From Aurantibacter crassamenti (GTDB taxonomy: Bacteria > Bacteroidota > Bacteroidia > Flavobacteriales > Flavobacteriaceae), in NCBI RefSeq assembly GCF_016811105.1, contig NZ_JAFBGM010000001.1:2732126-2796125 (forward strand): a stretch of DNA of 64,000 bases, given 5' to 3'. Position numbers and translations under genes: made by a program. The notes beneath the pieces are model-generated. The model had not been told where the DNA came from and ran no database searches. It saw only the letters and a list, made by a program, of their open reading frames with translations. Positions 47,413 through 56,460 of the stretch are shown here, in pieces; position 1 is the first letter of the stretch; each line of letters begins with the position of its first letter.

Positions 47413-50268
47413 TTATCGTGGGTATACTGCTGACCCATCAGATAGTATTTTTGAGTTCAATGCTGCGATTCCCAAAACCTGAGAGCCAAAGAAGTTCAAA
47501 TGTGGATTAGATTGGTAGTCCTTTTTAATTCTATTTTGAAGGCTTTGGCTATATCTTGCTAAATAGAACCATTCATGCAATCGACCCTTTGCACCATCCC
47601 CTCCGCTTCCATCAACATTCAATTTTATATTGTCTGGTCCAGTCCAAACTACATCAATTGTACGCAATAATGCGTTTGCGTCACTTTTCTTCCAGTACAT
47701 GCCGTTTTCATAAGCTAAAGTTATAAAGCTAACAATTGGTCCTGCATGTGAGGTGTCTTGAATATTTGAACCTTTTCGCACCCCCCAGGTTTGATCCCAT
47801 GCATAGGCAGACGCATCTTTCGGGTTATCATATAATTGATTCCGTAGATTTGAAGGTTCATCTACCATATTACCATAAGATATATTCTCAAATACTTCTT
47901 TGTATTTACTTTTTCCAGTGATAATATATAATTCCATTCCAATTCGTGCCCAATGCGATGCCATGTGCGTTCGAGAACGATATATTTTTTTCAGATTGGC
48001 ATTGTAATATCTGTCCCAAATATTTTTTTCAGAAAAAGCTAATAGTTCTTTATATTGATTTTTATATTTCGAAGAATTCTTGATACTAGATGATTGATGA
48101 ATTATTCGTAGTAATGTACTCACATGCCTCCAATAATAAGCATCCCATAAGTCATATTCATTTCCATCACTTGCAGGCCAACCCAAATATCCACCCCCAA
48201 CAGATTTGGCATCATCAACTGTATTGTAAATCAATTCCAACGCGGTGTCCAAGTACTCATTATCACCTGTAGCCTGCCACATAGACGATAAACCATCTAT
48301 GTATAGCCCCAAGTAATAATACTCCTGATTTCTACCGCGACTATTGGACATAGAATATGCCTCAGAACGATCTTGAGACCATTGCGAATCAAATCTTTCC
48401 TTCCAATATCTGACATCAGCACTGGTAGAAGGTATTGCCACTTCTTCCTCTTCTACGGTAATTGTTATATAATCTGAATCTACCAAACCTTCAGCATCTT
48501 CTACGGTCAACTTAACCTTAAATGTACCAGGTTGATTAAAAGTTAAAGTCGGGTTTTCATCAGTTGCGGTCCCATTACCATCGAAATCCCAAGTGTAATT
48601 TGTAATCTTTTTATCATCAGTTGATTTTTTAGAAGAAAATTCAACGACTAAAGGCACTTCACCTTTTGTTTTATTAGCTGCAGCATCTGCACTAGGTTTT
48701 TCGTTTGCTGGTTCGTCAACCTCAATCGTAATTAGTACTTGATCACTTAAACCATCTTCATCAGTAACAGTAAATTCGACAATGTATTTGCCAGCCTTGT
48801 CAAAAGTGTGTGTCGGATTTATTGAAGAAGATTTTCCGTCTTTAAAGTCCCATGAATAACTTTTAATCTCCGTATCATCACTAGAATCCTTGCCGCTAAA
48901 CCTAACCTTTAAGGGAGCTTCACCACTTGTCTTGTCAGCAGTCGCTTTAGCAATAGGAGCATCATTTTTTGATTCTTTGACCTCAATTGTAATGGATTCT
49001 TGATCACTCAATCCTTCTTCATCGGTAACCGTAAATTCAACAATATAGGTGCCAGCTTTCTCAAAAGTATGTGTTGGACTTATTGAGGTAGATTTTCCAT
49101 CTTTGAAATCCCATAAATAGCTTTTGATTTCTAAATCATCGGTAGAACTTTTCCCATTAAATTTAACCTTTAAGGGAGCTTCTCCACTAGTCTTATCAGC
49201 TGTGGCTTTTGCAACAGGCGCTACATTTTTATGCTCACCAACAACAATGGTAAGCGTGGTACTATTTGTTCTATTTTCTTCATCAGTGACCGATAGCTCC
49301 ACTTTATAAATACCCACCTCATTAAAAGTATGCGTAGGATTTTGAGAATCTGTAGTTGTACCATCTTTGAAATCCCAATTATATGTTTTAATCAATACAT
49401 CATCAGCACTTGACTCATTACTAGTAAATACTACTTTTAATGGAGCATCACCTTTGATTTTATCAGCTGTAACTTCTATATTTAATTCATTTACAACCAC
49501 TTCATCTTTGTCATCTTCTTCAGAAACAATACTTTCAGCAGACATATAATCTTCAATTGCCCCAGCATCTACCGCAGTTTCATACGTAATAACTAAGATA
49601 GGTGCTTGTGCCGTAGGATTTTCCTTCGATGCTATTGCTAAATCGTTACCTTCTAATTGTTCTAATATTATGGTTGTATTTTCAGCAGACATTAAAGAGG
49701 CGTCTAATTCCACCGTCTCTGTTTGTCCAATTTCATAAGTTTTATCAATGGATCCTAATTCCAACTGAGTTTCTGGGGCAGTTGTTGCATTAATTTCATC
49801 TTCATGCCATTTTAAAACAGCCCCTTTATGAATTTTTATTTCACCATCACCACCATCTTTAAATATCGTAAATTGAAATTCAGTATTGATGATTTCACCA
49901 CCAATACTATCTATAGCGCTCAAATCATATAAAAGGTAACTCGTACGTTTATCTGTTTGTAGGCGTATAACATCATGGTTAACACCATCGCCATCATTTA
50001 AATACGCGTCTTGAATTGGGAAGAATTTTGTGGTGCGACTTTCTAATAGTACTTCAGCTTCTAACTCAATTTCAGGTGAAACCTCTATTTCTTCATCTAT
50101 TATTTCAGTTTCATTTTGTGAATCACGGTCTTCAATAGATTGAATATCATCATTTAAGATACTATTTTTTAGTAAATCACTATCCTTACTACAGGATAGA
50201 ACTAATAGTATTGAAATAATAGTAAAACATAAAAATTGTACTTGTGGTCGTGTGGGATAAAAACTCAT
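47413..50268 (-). CDS. Modular lipoprotein: DNRLRE, four PKD repeats, C-terminal toroid-like domain
   Basis: 951 residues. A lipobox ends at Cys26 (ILLVLSC). Residues about 77-230 look like a DNRLRE (CBM96-like) carbohydrate-binding module; four PKD domains lie at about 263-343, 350-431, 437-517 and 524-605, each with a WDF(K/D)G-type motif; residues 617-951 form a helical domain with conserved Tyr/Trp/His-rich blocks: YYWRHVSTLLRIIHQSS, RTHMASHWARIGMELY, QDTSHAGPIVSF and GRLHEWFYLARYSQ. The pattern suggests an alpha/alpha-toroid as in polysaccharide lyases and some hydrolases or epimerases, but I cannot assign a known family. It is probably surface-exposed and acts on, or binds, the locus polymer. 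The same domain recurs in the next gene. Confidence 0.75.
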   Translation of the reverse strand: MSFYPTRPQVQFLCFTIISILLVLSCSKDSDLLKNSILNDDIQSIEDRDSQNETEIIDEEIEVSPEIELEAEVLLESRTTKFFPIQDAYLNDGDGVNHDVIRLQTDKRTSYLLYDLSAIDSIGGEIINTEFQFTIFKDGGDGEIKIHKGAVLKWHEDEINATTAPETQLELGSIDKTYEIGQTETVELDASLMSAENTTIILEQLEGNDLAIASKENPTAQAPILVITYETAVDAGAIEDYMSAESIVSEEDDKDEVVVNELNIEVTADKIKGDAPLKVVFTSNESSADDVLIKTYNWDFKDGTTTDSQNPTHTFNEVGIYKVELSVTDEENRTNSTTLTIVVGEHKNVAPVAKATADKTSGEAPLKVKFNGKSSTDDLEIKSYLWDFKDGKSTSISPTHTFEKAGTYIVEFTVTDEEGLSDQESITIEVKESKNDAPIAKATADKTSGEAPLKVRFSGKDSSDDTEIKSYSWDFKDGKSSSINPTHTFDKAGKYIVEFTVTDEDGLSDQVLITIEVDEPANEKPSADAAANKTKGEVPLVVEFSSKKSTDDKKITNYTWDFDGNGTATDENPTLTFNQPGTFKVKLTVEDAEGLVDSDYITITVEEEEVAIPSTSADVRYWKERFDSQWSQDRSEAYSMSNSRGRNQEYYYLGLYIDGLSSMWQATGDNEYLDTALELIYNTVDDAKSVGGGYLGWPASDGNEYDLWDAYYWRHVSTLLRIIHQSSSIKNSSKYKNQYKELLAFSEKNIWDRYYNANLKKIYRSRTHMASHWARIGMELYIITGKSKYKEVFENISYGNMVDEPSNLRNQLYDNPKDASAYAWDQTWGVRKGSNIQDTSHAGPIVSFITLAYENGMYWKKSDANALLRTIDVVWTGPDNIKLNVDGSGGDGAKGRLHEWFYLARYSQSLQNRIKKDYQSNPHLNFFGSQVLGIAALNSKILSDGSAVYPR
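48718..49221 (-). repeat. Tandem duplication of PKD domains 2 and 3
   Basis: The two units (48718-48960 and 48976-49221) encode PKD domains that are nearly identical in protein and clearly similar in DNA, with many third-position changes. They arose by internal duplication that is not very recent. PKD domains 1 and 4 are more divergent. Confidence 0.75.
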
Positions 50269-50724
50269 TTAGTAACTAAAAATATTCGAATTAAAGATTT
50301 TGCAATTATACGCAAGCAATATTACTTTTCGATGAATAACCTATTATTTTCGATGAAATGCACATAATTGATGTCTTTAACGATTTTACCTAATTTATAT
50401 TGTATTTCAAAATATAGTAATATACTTGAATACAATAGTAATTGGATGTTTGTAGGTTAGTTAATTAACACTTTTTAAGAAAATAATCGATGAAATACAT
50501 AATTTGTTTTTCATATTAATATAAAATCTTGGCGATTATTATAAAATGAAATTATTGCAATTTTGAATTTCTTTTGCAAGAAAGTAGTTTGCAATAGAAG
50601 TATAAATTTAAAAACAAGCTTTTAAGTATTAAGTATAGAGACTTGTTTTATAATTATGTACATGAAGTAATATTGTGTAATGTGAAAAATTATCTCAAAT
50701 TATATCCTTATAGTGAATAGATAA
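50269..50724. other. Gap between the two lipoprotein genes, with repeated TCGATGAA
   Basis: 456 bases without a gene. TCGATGAA occurs three times on the plus strand (50329-50336, 50350-50357, 50487-50494); the first two are part of an 11-base direct repeat TTTTCGATGAA with starts exactly 21 bases apart. ATGAAATGCACATAAT at 50353-50368 recurs, with one change, upstream of the other lipoprotein gene. These look like binding sites for a regulator of the minus-strand gene at 50268. Confidence 0.5.
50326..50357. promoter_or_regulatory. Direct repeat TTTTCGATGAA, 21-base period
   Basis: Copies at 50326-50336 and 50347-50357 are identical and lie two helical turns apart, the geometry expected for a dimeric regulator on one DNA face. 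They lie 58-89 bases upstream of the lipoprotein start at 50268. Confidence 0.45.
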
Positions 50725-52155
50725 TTATTTTTCAGGGTAAACAGGAGATCCGTCAGATAGAATCTTAGCATTTAATGCAGCAATACCAAGTACCTGTGTG
50801 CCGAAATAATTAAGATGACTTCCAATATATTCTTTTTTAATACGATCTTGTAATTTTTGATCGAATCGTCCTAAATAGAACCATTCATGAAGTCTTCCTT
50901 TTGCTCCGTAGCCCCCACTACCATCAATATTTAGCTTGATATTTTTTGAATTTGTTTTCGACCAAACAATGTCTAAAATTGGAATTAGTCCATTAATATC
51001 ACTTTTGGTCCAATACATATTTTGATCATAAGCAAGTACCCATAAACTTATTAAAGTACCTGCATGGGAAGTATCCTGTATTTCAGATCCATCTATAGAT
51101 CCCCAGTGCGAATCCCAAGCATAGGCTTTTGGATTTTTAGGATTTGGGTAGAATTGATTTTGTAAATTTGATTCTCTACCTGGCATTTCACCAAAAGAAA
51201 TATTATCAAAAACTTCTTTGTATTTTTTTTCACCTGTTACTATATAAAGTTCCATACCTATTCGCGCCCAATGTGATGCCATATGCGTGCGTGATCGGTA
51301 AATGGAACCTAATCCATAAGAGAAATACCTGTCCCAAATATTATTTTCCGAAAAGGCTAAAAGATTTTCAAACTCTTCTTGGTATCCTGTTGATCTAAGA
51401 TTTGGGGATTGATGCATTATACGTACCAAAGTTGCCACGGTACGCCAATAATATGAATCCCATAAAGTATACTCAGTTCCATTTTTAGCGGGCCATCCCT
51501 TATATCCATTACCAACGCTTTTAGCATCCTTTATGGTATTATTGATTAAACCTAAAGCTTGATCTAAATAAACATTATCACCTGTAGCTTGCCACATTGT
51601 GGATAAGCCATCAATAAAATACGCAAGAAAATAATATTCTTGTTCTTTGTTTGCACTTTTTGATCTGGAAGATGCATTATCATAATCCGAATCAGCCCAT
51701 TTAATGTCAAATAATCTTTTCCAGTATTTTACTTCATCATTAATCTTAGTTACATCAACTTTAGTATTCACCGTTGAACCAGATTCATTTTCTTGTGTAG
51801 TATATGTAAAGTTATCTGTTGTTTCCTCTTCGTTAACTGATGCATCAGGTATGTAGGTTAATGTTTTGTCTTCATTTATTAATACCGTCCCATTTTCTGG
51901 TTGCGTAGTGTTAATAATTTTTATGTCATTGTAATTTGAAATACTATCATTCAAAAGAACATCTAAGACAATGGCGTCGTTGCCATTGATAATAAAATTA
52001 TCTGCAATAAAAATATTACTGACTAATCGAGATTCTGTATGATCAGCAATAACATACTCTGAAAGTAAATCACTATCCTTACTACACGAAATGAAGGAGA
52101 TAATTAAGGCAAAGAAAAGCATGTATTGATAGTTTTTTACACAAAGATATGTCAT
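50725..52155 (-). CDS. Lipoprotein with Ig/cadherin-like module and C-terminal toroid-like domain
   Basis: 476 residues from the ATG at 52155, which gives a signal sequence ending in a lipobox at Cys24 (LIISFISC). A TTG at 52191 would add twelve residues of no signal-like character. Residues about 45-138 resemble the tandem cadherin-like/VCBS-type module (VLDVLLNDS, GTVLINEDKTLTYIPDA). Residues 139-476 are the same domain as residues 617-951 of the 47413-50268 product: YYWRTVATLVRIMHQS, RTHMASHWARIGMELY, QDTSHAGTLISLW, GRLHEWFYLGRFDQ. The two proteins share SCSKDSDLL directly at the lipid anchor. Probable surface or periplasmic enzyme for the locus polymer; activity unassigned. Confidence 0.75.
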   Translation of the reverse strand: MTYLCVKNYQYMLFFALIISFISCSKDSDLLSEYVIADHTESRLVSNIFIADNFIINGNDAIVLDVLLNDSISNYNDIKIINTTQPENGTVLINEDKTLTYIPDASVNEEETTDNFTYTTQENESGSTVNTKVDVTKINDEVKYWKRLFDIKWADSDYDNASSRSKSANKEQEYYFLAYFIDGLSTMWQATGDNVYLDQALGLINNTIKDAKSVGNGYKGWPAKNGTEYTLWDSYYWRTVATLVRIMHQSPNLRSTGYQEEFENLLAFSENNIWDRYFSYGLGSIYRSRTHMASHWARIGMELYIVTGEKKYKEVFDNISFGEMPGRESNLQNQFYPNPKNPKAYAWDSHWGSIDGSEIQDTSHAGTLISLWVLAYDQNMYWTKSDINGLIPILDIVWSKTNSKNIKLNIDGSGGYGAKGRLHEWFYLGRFDQKLQDRIKKEYIGSHLNYFGTQVLGIAALNAKILSDGSPVYPEK

Positions 52156-52191
52156 AAGTAGGTTATTTTTAAAACTTGATTTGGGTTTCAA

Positions 52192-53071
52192 GTCTTATTT
52201 CTCAGTTTTATAGCGTTTAAAATGAAATGCACGTAATATGATACGACCTTATATAAATATTAGACGTTCAAATGCATTAATATTCGATAAACTACATCTT
52301 TTTTTAACATTTGTTTTGAATTAGAGATGTTTTCGATTTTATTGTTAACTGTTCATTAATAATAACTTAGAGGATTGAATAATGTTGTGAAAGTGCATAT
52401 ATACTAGACGAAATACCTTTTTTTCGATGTCTAGCTTCGATGTACTACAAATTGGATCGATTAATAGATTAAATGCAAAAATAAATGTAGATAAACGATT
52501 ATTTGTTATTTGTGCGGAGAGTAGATAGCTAATCTAGAGATTGACATTATAATAAATAGTATGGTAAAATCAGACCTCACATTATATTTTATGTGCTATA
52601 AATTAGGTGTAAAAGTAAAATTATTTTATTATCAGAAATAATAGTTAGTATTTGACATTTATGTGTAGAATTACCTAGACTTATTTAATTTTTTAGATTT
52701 ATATTAAACCGTCAAGCACTAAACATTTTTTAGAATCGCAGAGTTAAACTTTAACCAATTAGCGATTTATGCTGAACATTACTAAATGCACTTTTTATTA
52801 ACAGTATAACTAATTGTATATTGAGATTAAAATTTATATAAAATGATTAAGGGTAATGCTTATTTTTAGACGATTGACACTTGTGCATAATAATCAATAT
52901 TATGGTAGATTATATATATTGCGAACTATTTGTGTAGTCGAATAAATTAAAAGGGTTCTTATGTTAGCTAACATAAGAACCCTTTTAATTAGTACTTTAA
53001 TCGATTTTTGTGGATTTACCACATGAATCAAAATTTCGATGACATTTTTTCTCACCTAAGAAGGTTGAATT
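52192..53071. other. 880-base gene-free region between lipoprotein and nucleotide-sugar genes
   Basis: The longest gene-free stretch of the window and very AT-rich. It contains: ATGAAATGCACGTAAT (52222-52237), shared with the other lipoprotein gene; TTCGAT several times on the plus strand (for example 52332-52337, 52423-52428, 52436-52441 and 53036-53041); an imperfect hairpin at 52404-52433 (CTAGACGAAA with TTTCGATGTCTAG); and the perfect palindrome at 52945-52990. No open frame has protein-like character and no tRNA was seen. A small RNA or long leader for the lipoprotein gene is possible. Confidence 0.5.
52945..52990. terminator. Perfect 46-base palindrome, probable bidirectional terminator
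   Basis: Bases 52945-52967 are the exact reverse complement of 52968-52990 with no spacer; the core reads AAGGGTTCTTATGTTAGC and its complement. It lies 82 bases after the stop of the tviB-like gene (minus strand), and in that direction the GC-containing stem is followed by a T-rich run. So it probably ends the minus-strand nucleotide-sugar operon. Its perfection and length exceed what termination needs. Confidence 0.65.
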
Positions 53072-54352
53072 TTATAACCTTCCTTCAACTTTACACTTTA
53101 GAATACCTTTTACATCATACAAGACACCATTTTCGTTTAACAGTGATCTCAAGTCTAGTTCTAAGTATTCTTTATGAGCAACCGTTAGTACAACCGCATC
53201 ATATAAATCGTTAGGTAAATTTTTTGTGGTATCTAAGTTATACTCATGTTTCACTTCGTTTGGTGAAGCCCATGGGTCAAATATGGTTACATCTGCTCCA
53301 TAACTATTTAGATTTCGAATTACATCAACTGCCTTAGTATTTCTAACATCGGGGCAATTTTCTTTAAAAGTAATACCAAGTACTAAAATTTTAGAACCTT
53401 TAATTTTAATTTCTTTTTGCACCATTAACTTCACAATTTCAGCTGAAACATATTTCCCCATTCCATCATTCATTCTTCTACCAGCCAGAATAATTTCAGG
53501 ATGATACCCATACTCTTGTGCTTTTTGCGCTAAGTAGTATGGATCAACGCCAATACAGTGCCCACCAACTAGTCCTGGTTTAAAAGGTAGAAAATTCCAT
53601 TTGGTACCTGCTGCTTCCAAAACTTCATGGGTGTCAACACCCATCAAATTAAATATTTTAGCTAACTCATTAACAAAAGCGATATTGATATCCCTTTGCG
53701 AGTTTTCTATTACTTTAGCAGCTTCGGCAACTTTAATTGAAGGAGCGAGGTGCGTCCCAGCGGTTATCACAGATGCATACAAAGCATCCACTTTCTTGCC
53801 AATTTCTGGTGTAGAACCAGAGGTGACTTTTAAAATTTTCTCAACTGTATGCTCTTTATCGCCTGGGTTAATTCGTTCAGGTGAGTAGCCCACAAAGAAA
53901 TCTTTATTAAACTTTAGACCACTTACTTTTTCAAGTACGGGTACACATTCATCTTCGGTAACACCAGGATATACAGTTGATTCATAAATAACAATATCGC
54001 CTTTCTTTAGAACTTGGCCTACCGTTTCACTAGACTTATACAAGGGTGTTAAAATAGGTCTATTGGTATTGTCAACAGGCGTAGGTACCGTAACTATATA
54101 ATAATTGCAATCAGCGATGTTTTCGATATTATCGGTGCAAAAAAGCCCTGTATTCATACTTGGTGCACTTTGAAGTACGTTTTGTAATACTTCATCTGAA
54201 ACCTCAAGAGTACTATCTGTACCCGATTGTAGTTCTTGAATTCTACTTTTATTGATATCAAAACCAACGACTGAAAATTTGGTCGCGAATAAACGTGCTA
54301 GCGGTAGTCCAACGTATCCAAGGCCAATAACTGCTATTTTTGGGGTGCTCAT
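53072..54352 (-). CDS. tviB: UDP-N-acetylhexosamine 6-dehydrogenase (TviB/WbpO type)
   Basis: 426 residues, the length of TviB. IAVIGLGYVGLPLARLFA at 6-23 binds NAD; STVYPGVTEDECVPVLEKVSG, SPERINPGDKEHTVEKI and GLVGGHCIGVDPYYLAQKA with the catalytic Cys are marks of the Vi-antigen/WbpO subgroup. It oxidises C6 of UDP-GlcNAc (or UDP-GalNAc) to the uronate with two NAD. The epimerase gene seven bases upstream is of the TviC/WbpP type, so together they should yield UDP-GalNAcA. It is the last gene of the four-gene nucleotide-sugar operon, ended by the palindrome downstream. Confidence 0.92.
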   Translation of the reverse strand: MSTPKIAVIGLGYVGLPLARLFATKFSVVGFDINKSRIQELQSGTDSTLEVSDEVLQNVLQSAPSMNTGLFCTDNIENIADCNYYIVTVPTPVDNTNRPILTPLYKSSETVGQVLKKGDIVIYESTVYPGVTEDECVPVLEKVSGLKFNKDFFVGYSPERINPGDKEHTVEKILKVTSGSTPEIGKKVDALYASVITAGTHLAPSIKVAEAAKVIENSQRDINIAFVNELAKIFNLMGVDTHEVLEAAGTKWNFLPFKPGLVGGHCIGVDPYYLAQKAQEYGYHPEIILAGRRMNDGMGKYVSAEIVKLMVQKEIKIKGSKILVLGITFKENCPDVRNTKAVDVIRNLNSYGADVTIFDPWASPNEVKHEYNLDTTKNLPNDLYDAVVLTVAHKEYLELDLRSLLNENGVLYDVKGILKCKVEGRL

Positions 54353-54359
54353 GTCAATT

Positions 54360-55358
54360 TTATTTTAAATTATTCCAATACCATTTCACGGCTTCTTTTA
54401 GGCCTTTTTTGATGTCAAACTTGGGCTGATAGCCCAACAAGTTTTTTGCTTTTTCTATTGATGCTAACGAATGTGGTACATCACCTTGCCTTTCGGGGCC
54501 ATAAATGGTTTCAATCGCCCCAATTTTAGGGTCAAACTCTGATAAATACACTTTTAATAAATCAACTAATTCTCTTAAATCTGTTCGTTCACCGTAGGCC
54601 ACATTGTAAATAGCACTAATCGCATTTTTGTTTTCTGTTAGTAATGCCCGAATATTCATCTGAATAACATTATCAATATAGGTGAAATCTCTTGAGAAAG
54701 ACCCATCGCCATTAATGGTTGGGGATTCATGTTGCATTAGTTGAATTACAAATTTTGGAATTACAGCAGCATACGCTCCATTTGGATCTTGTCTTCTGCC
54801 AAATACATTAAAGTAACGTAATCCTATAGTTTCAAGGCCATAAGTTTTAGAGAATATATCAGCATATAATTCATTTACATATTTTGTTATTGCATAGGGC
54901 GACAGCGGTTTGCCAATTACTTCCTCTACTTTCGGCATTGATTTTGAATCACCATACGTAGATGAACTAGCTGCATAAACAAAACGTTTTACCTTAGCAT
55001 CTCTTGCCGCTACTAGCATATTTAAAAATCCTGATACATTAACATCATTACTGGTAATTGGGTCATTTATTGATCGCGGCACTGACCCTAATGCTGCTTG
55101 GTGAAGTACATAATCTACACCCTCACATGCCTCATGACATGCTTGAAGTTCTCGTATATCATTTTCAATTAAAGTGTAATTTGAATTGGATAAATAGGGT
55201 TCAACATTCTCTCTTTTTCCAGTTGCAAAATTATCTAAACAAACCACTTTGTTACCATTTTGAAGTAGCGCCTCAGTAATGTTTGATCCAATAAAGCCCG
55301 CACCACCGGTTACAAGTACTTTATAATTAGAATCGAAATTCAAGTTTTTTAAATCCAT
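54360..55358 (-). CDS. UDP-N-acetylglucosamine(uronate) 4-epimerase, WbpP/TviC type
   Basis: 332 residues, extended SDR. YKVLVTGGAGFIGSNITEALL binds NAD; HQAALGSVPRSINDP is a clear WbpP/TviC signature; ASSSTYGDS holds the catalytic Ser and YAITKYVNELYAD the Tyr-x-x-x-Lys. FNVFGRRQDPNGAYAAVIPKF is also typical. It interconverts the gluco and galacto forms of N-acetylated UDP-hexosamines or their uronates. It lies seven bases upstream of the tviB-like gene and 85 bases after the start of the GAE gene. The order of oxidation and epimerisation cannot be told from the sequence. Confidence 0.92.
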   Translation of the reverse strand: MDLKNLNFDSNYKVLVTGGAGFIGSNITEALLQNGNKVVCLDNFATGKRENVEPYLSNSNYTLIENDIRELQACHEACEGVDYVLHQAALGSVPRSINDPITSNDVNVSGFLNMLVAARDAKVKRFVYAASSSTYGDSKSMPKVEEVIGKPLSPYAITKYVNELYADIFSKTYGLETIGLRYFNVFGRRQDPNGAYAAVIPKFVIQLMQHESPTINGDGSFSRDFTYIDNVIQMNIRALLTENKNAISAIYNVAYGERTDLRELVDLLKVYLSEFDPKIGAIETIYGPERQGDVPHSLASIEKAKNLLGYQPKFDIKKGLKEAVKWYWNNLK

Positions 55359-55443
55359 GTTAATTTTGAAAATTTATAAGAGAAATCGTTAGTTATTTAA
55401 AGATTTTTATCTTTTGAAGCTATAATGCGTGATTTTTTGAAAA

Positions 55444-56460
55444 CTATACTTTATAGTAATTTTTATACCATCTAACAAATTCTCCAACACCATCTTTAAT
55501 GGCCGTATTAGGTTGATAGTCATAATCACGAATTAGACTGTCAACATCAGCCCAGGTGCGTTTCACATCACCGGGTTGCATAGGCAACATTTCTTTTTCG
55601 GCCGTTTTGCCCGTTTCTACTTCAATTGCTTCAATGAAGTCAGCAAGCTTAACAGAATTATTATTACCAATATTATATACTTTATATAAATCTCGATTCT
55701 TTGTTGATTTTGTCAGCACTCGCACAACTCCTTCAACTATGTCATCTACGTATGTGAAGTCACGCTCCATTTCGCCATGATTAAATACTTTTATAGGTCT
55801 TTCATTTAATATAGCATCAGTAAAAAGAAAAAGAGCCATATCTGGCCGGCCCCATGGCCCATATACCGTAAAAAAGCGAAGGCCAGTGGTTGGCATACCA
55901 AATAAATGGCTATAGGTATGTGCCATTAATTCATTACTCTTTTTGCTGGCGGCATAAATACTAATAGGGTTGTCAACACTATCTTCGGTTGAAAAAGGCA
56001 CTTTCTCATTCAAGCCGTATACACTAGAACTACTTGCGTAAACCAAATGTTCAACTTTATTATGTCGACAACATTCTAATAAATTCAAAAAGCCAACTAT
56101 ATTACTATCGATATAACTTTCTGGGTTTTCAAGACTATAACGTACACCAGCTTGAGCAGCAAGATTGCAAACAGCAATAATGTTCTCGTCTTTAAATAGT
56201 TTTGGTAATTCAGCTCTATCTTCCAATCGCATTCGAACAAAAGAAAATTTAGCACCATGAATTGAACTAGAAGTTTTAATGTTCCATTGAGAGGCGTCAT
56301 TTTTAGAAATACCTAGTTCTTTTAACCGGTCATATTTTAAATTAACATCATAATAATCATTGATATTATCCAACCCTACTACTTCAATGTTCCTTTTTAA
56401 AAGGGCATTGCATAGGTGATGTCCAATAAAACCAGCTGCTCCGGTTACTAAAATTTTCAT
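55444..56460 (-). CDS. UDP-glucuronate 4-epimerase
   Basis: 338 residues, extended SDR of the GAE/LpsL/CapI group. [19 protein letters not shown] binds [21 protein letters not shown] is the subgroup signature; [25 protein letters not shown] and [18 protein letters not shown] give the active site. [19 protein letters not shown] is highly conserved in UDP-GlcA epimerases. It makes UDP-GalA from UDP-GlcA. The UDP-glucose dehydrogenase gene that supplies UDP-GlcA overlaps its start by four bases, so the two are coupled. Confidence 0.94.
   Translation of the reverse strand: MKILVTGAAGFIGHHLCNALLKRNIEVVGLDNINDYYDVNLKYDRLKELGISKNDASQWNIKTSSSIHGAKFSFVRMRLEDRAELPKLFKDENIIAVCNLAAQAGVRYSLENPESYIDSNIVGFLNLLECCRHNKVEHLVYASSSSVYGLNEKVPFSTEDSVDNPISIYAASKKSNELMAHTYSHLFGMPTTGLRFFTVYGPWGRPDMALFLFTDAILNERPIKVFNHGEMERDFTYVDDIVEGVVRVLTKSTKNRDLYKVYNIGNNNSVKLADFIEAIEVETGKTAEKEMLPMQPGDVKRTWADVDSLIRDYDYQPNTAIKDGVGEFVRWYKNYYKV

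Noticed and set aside
48718-49221. Repeated DNA considered as a CRISPR-like or satellite repeat
   Set aside because: The repeat unit is about 250 bases and coincides with PKD domains in frame, so it is protein-domain duplication.
52945-52990. Palindrome considered as one end of an invertible promoter, as in Bacteroides capsule loci
   Set aside because: No second copy of the sequence was found on the other side of a promoter, and no recombinase gene is in the window.
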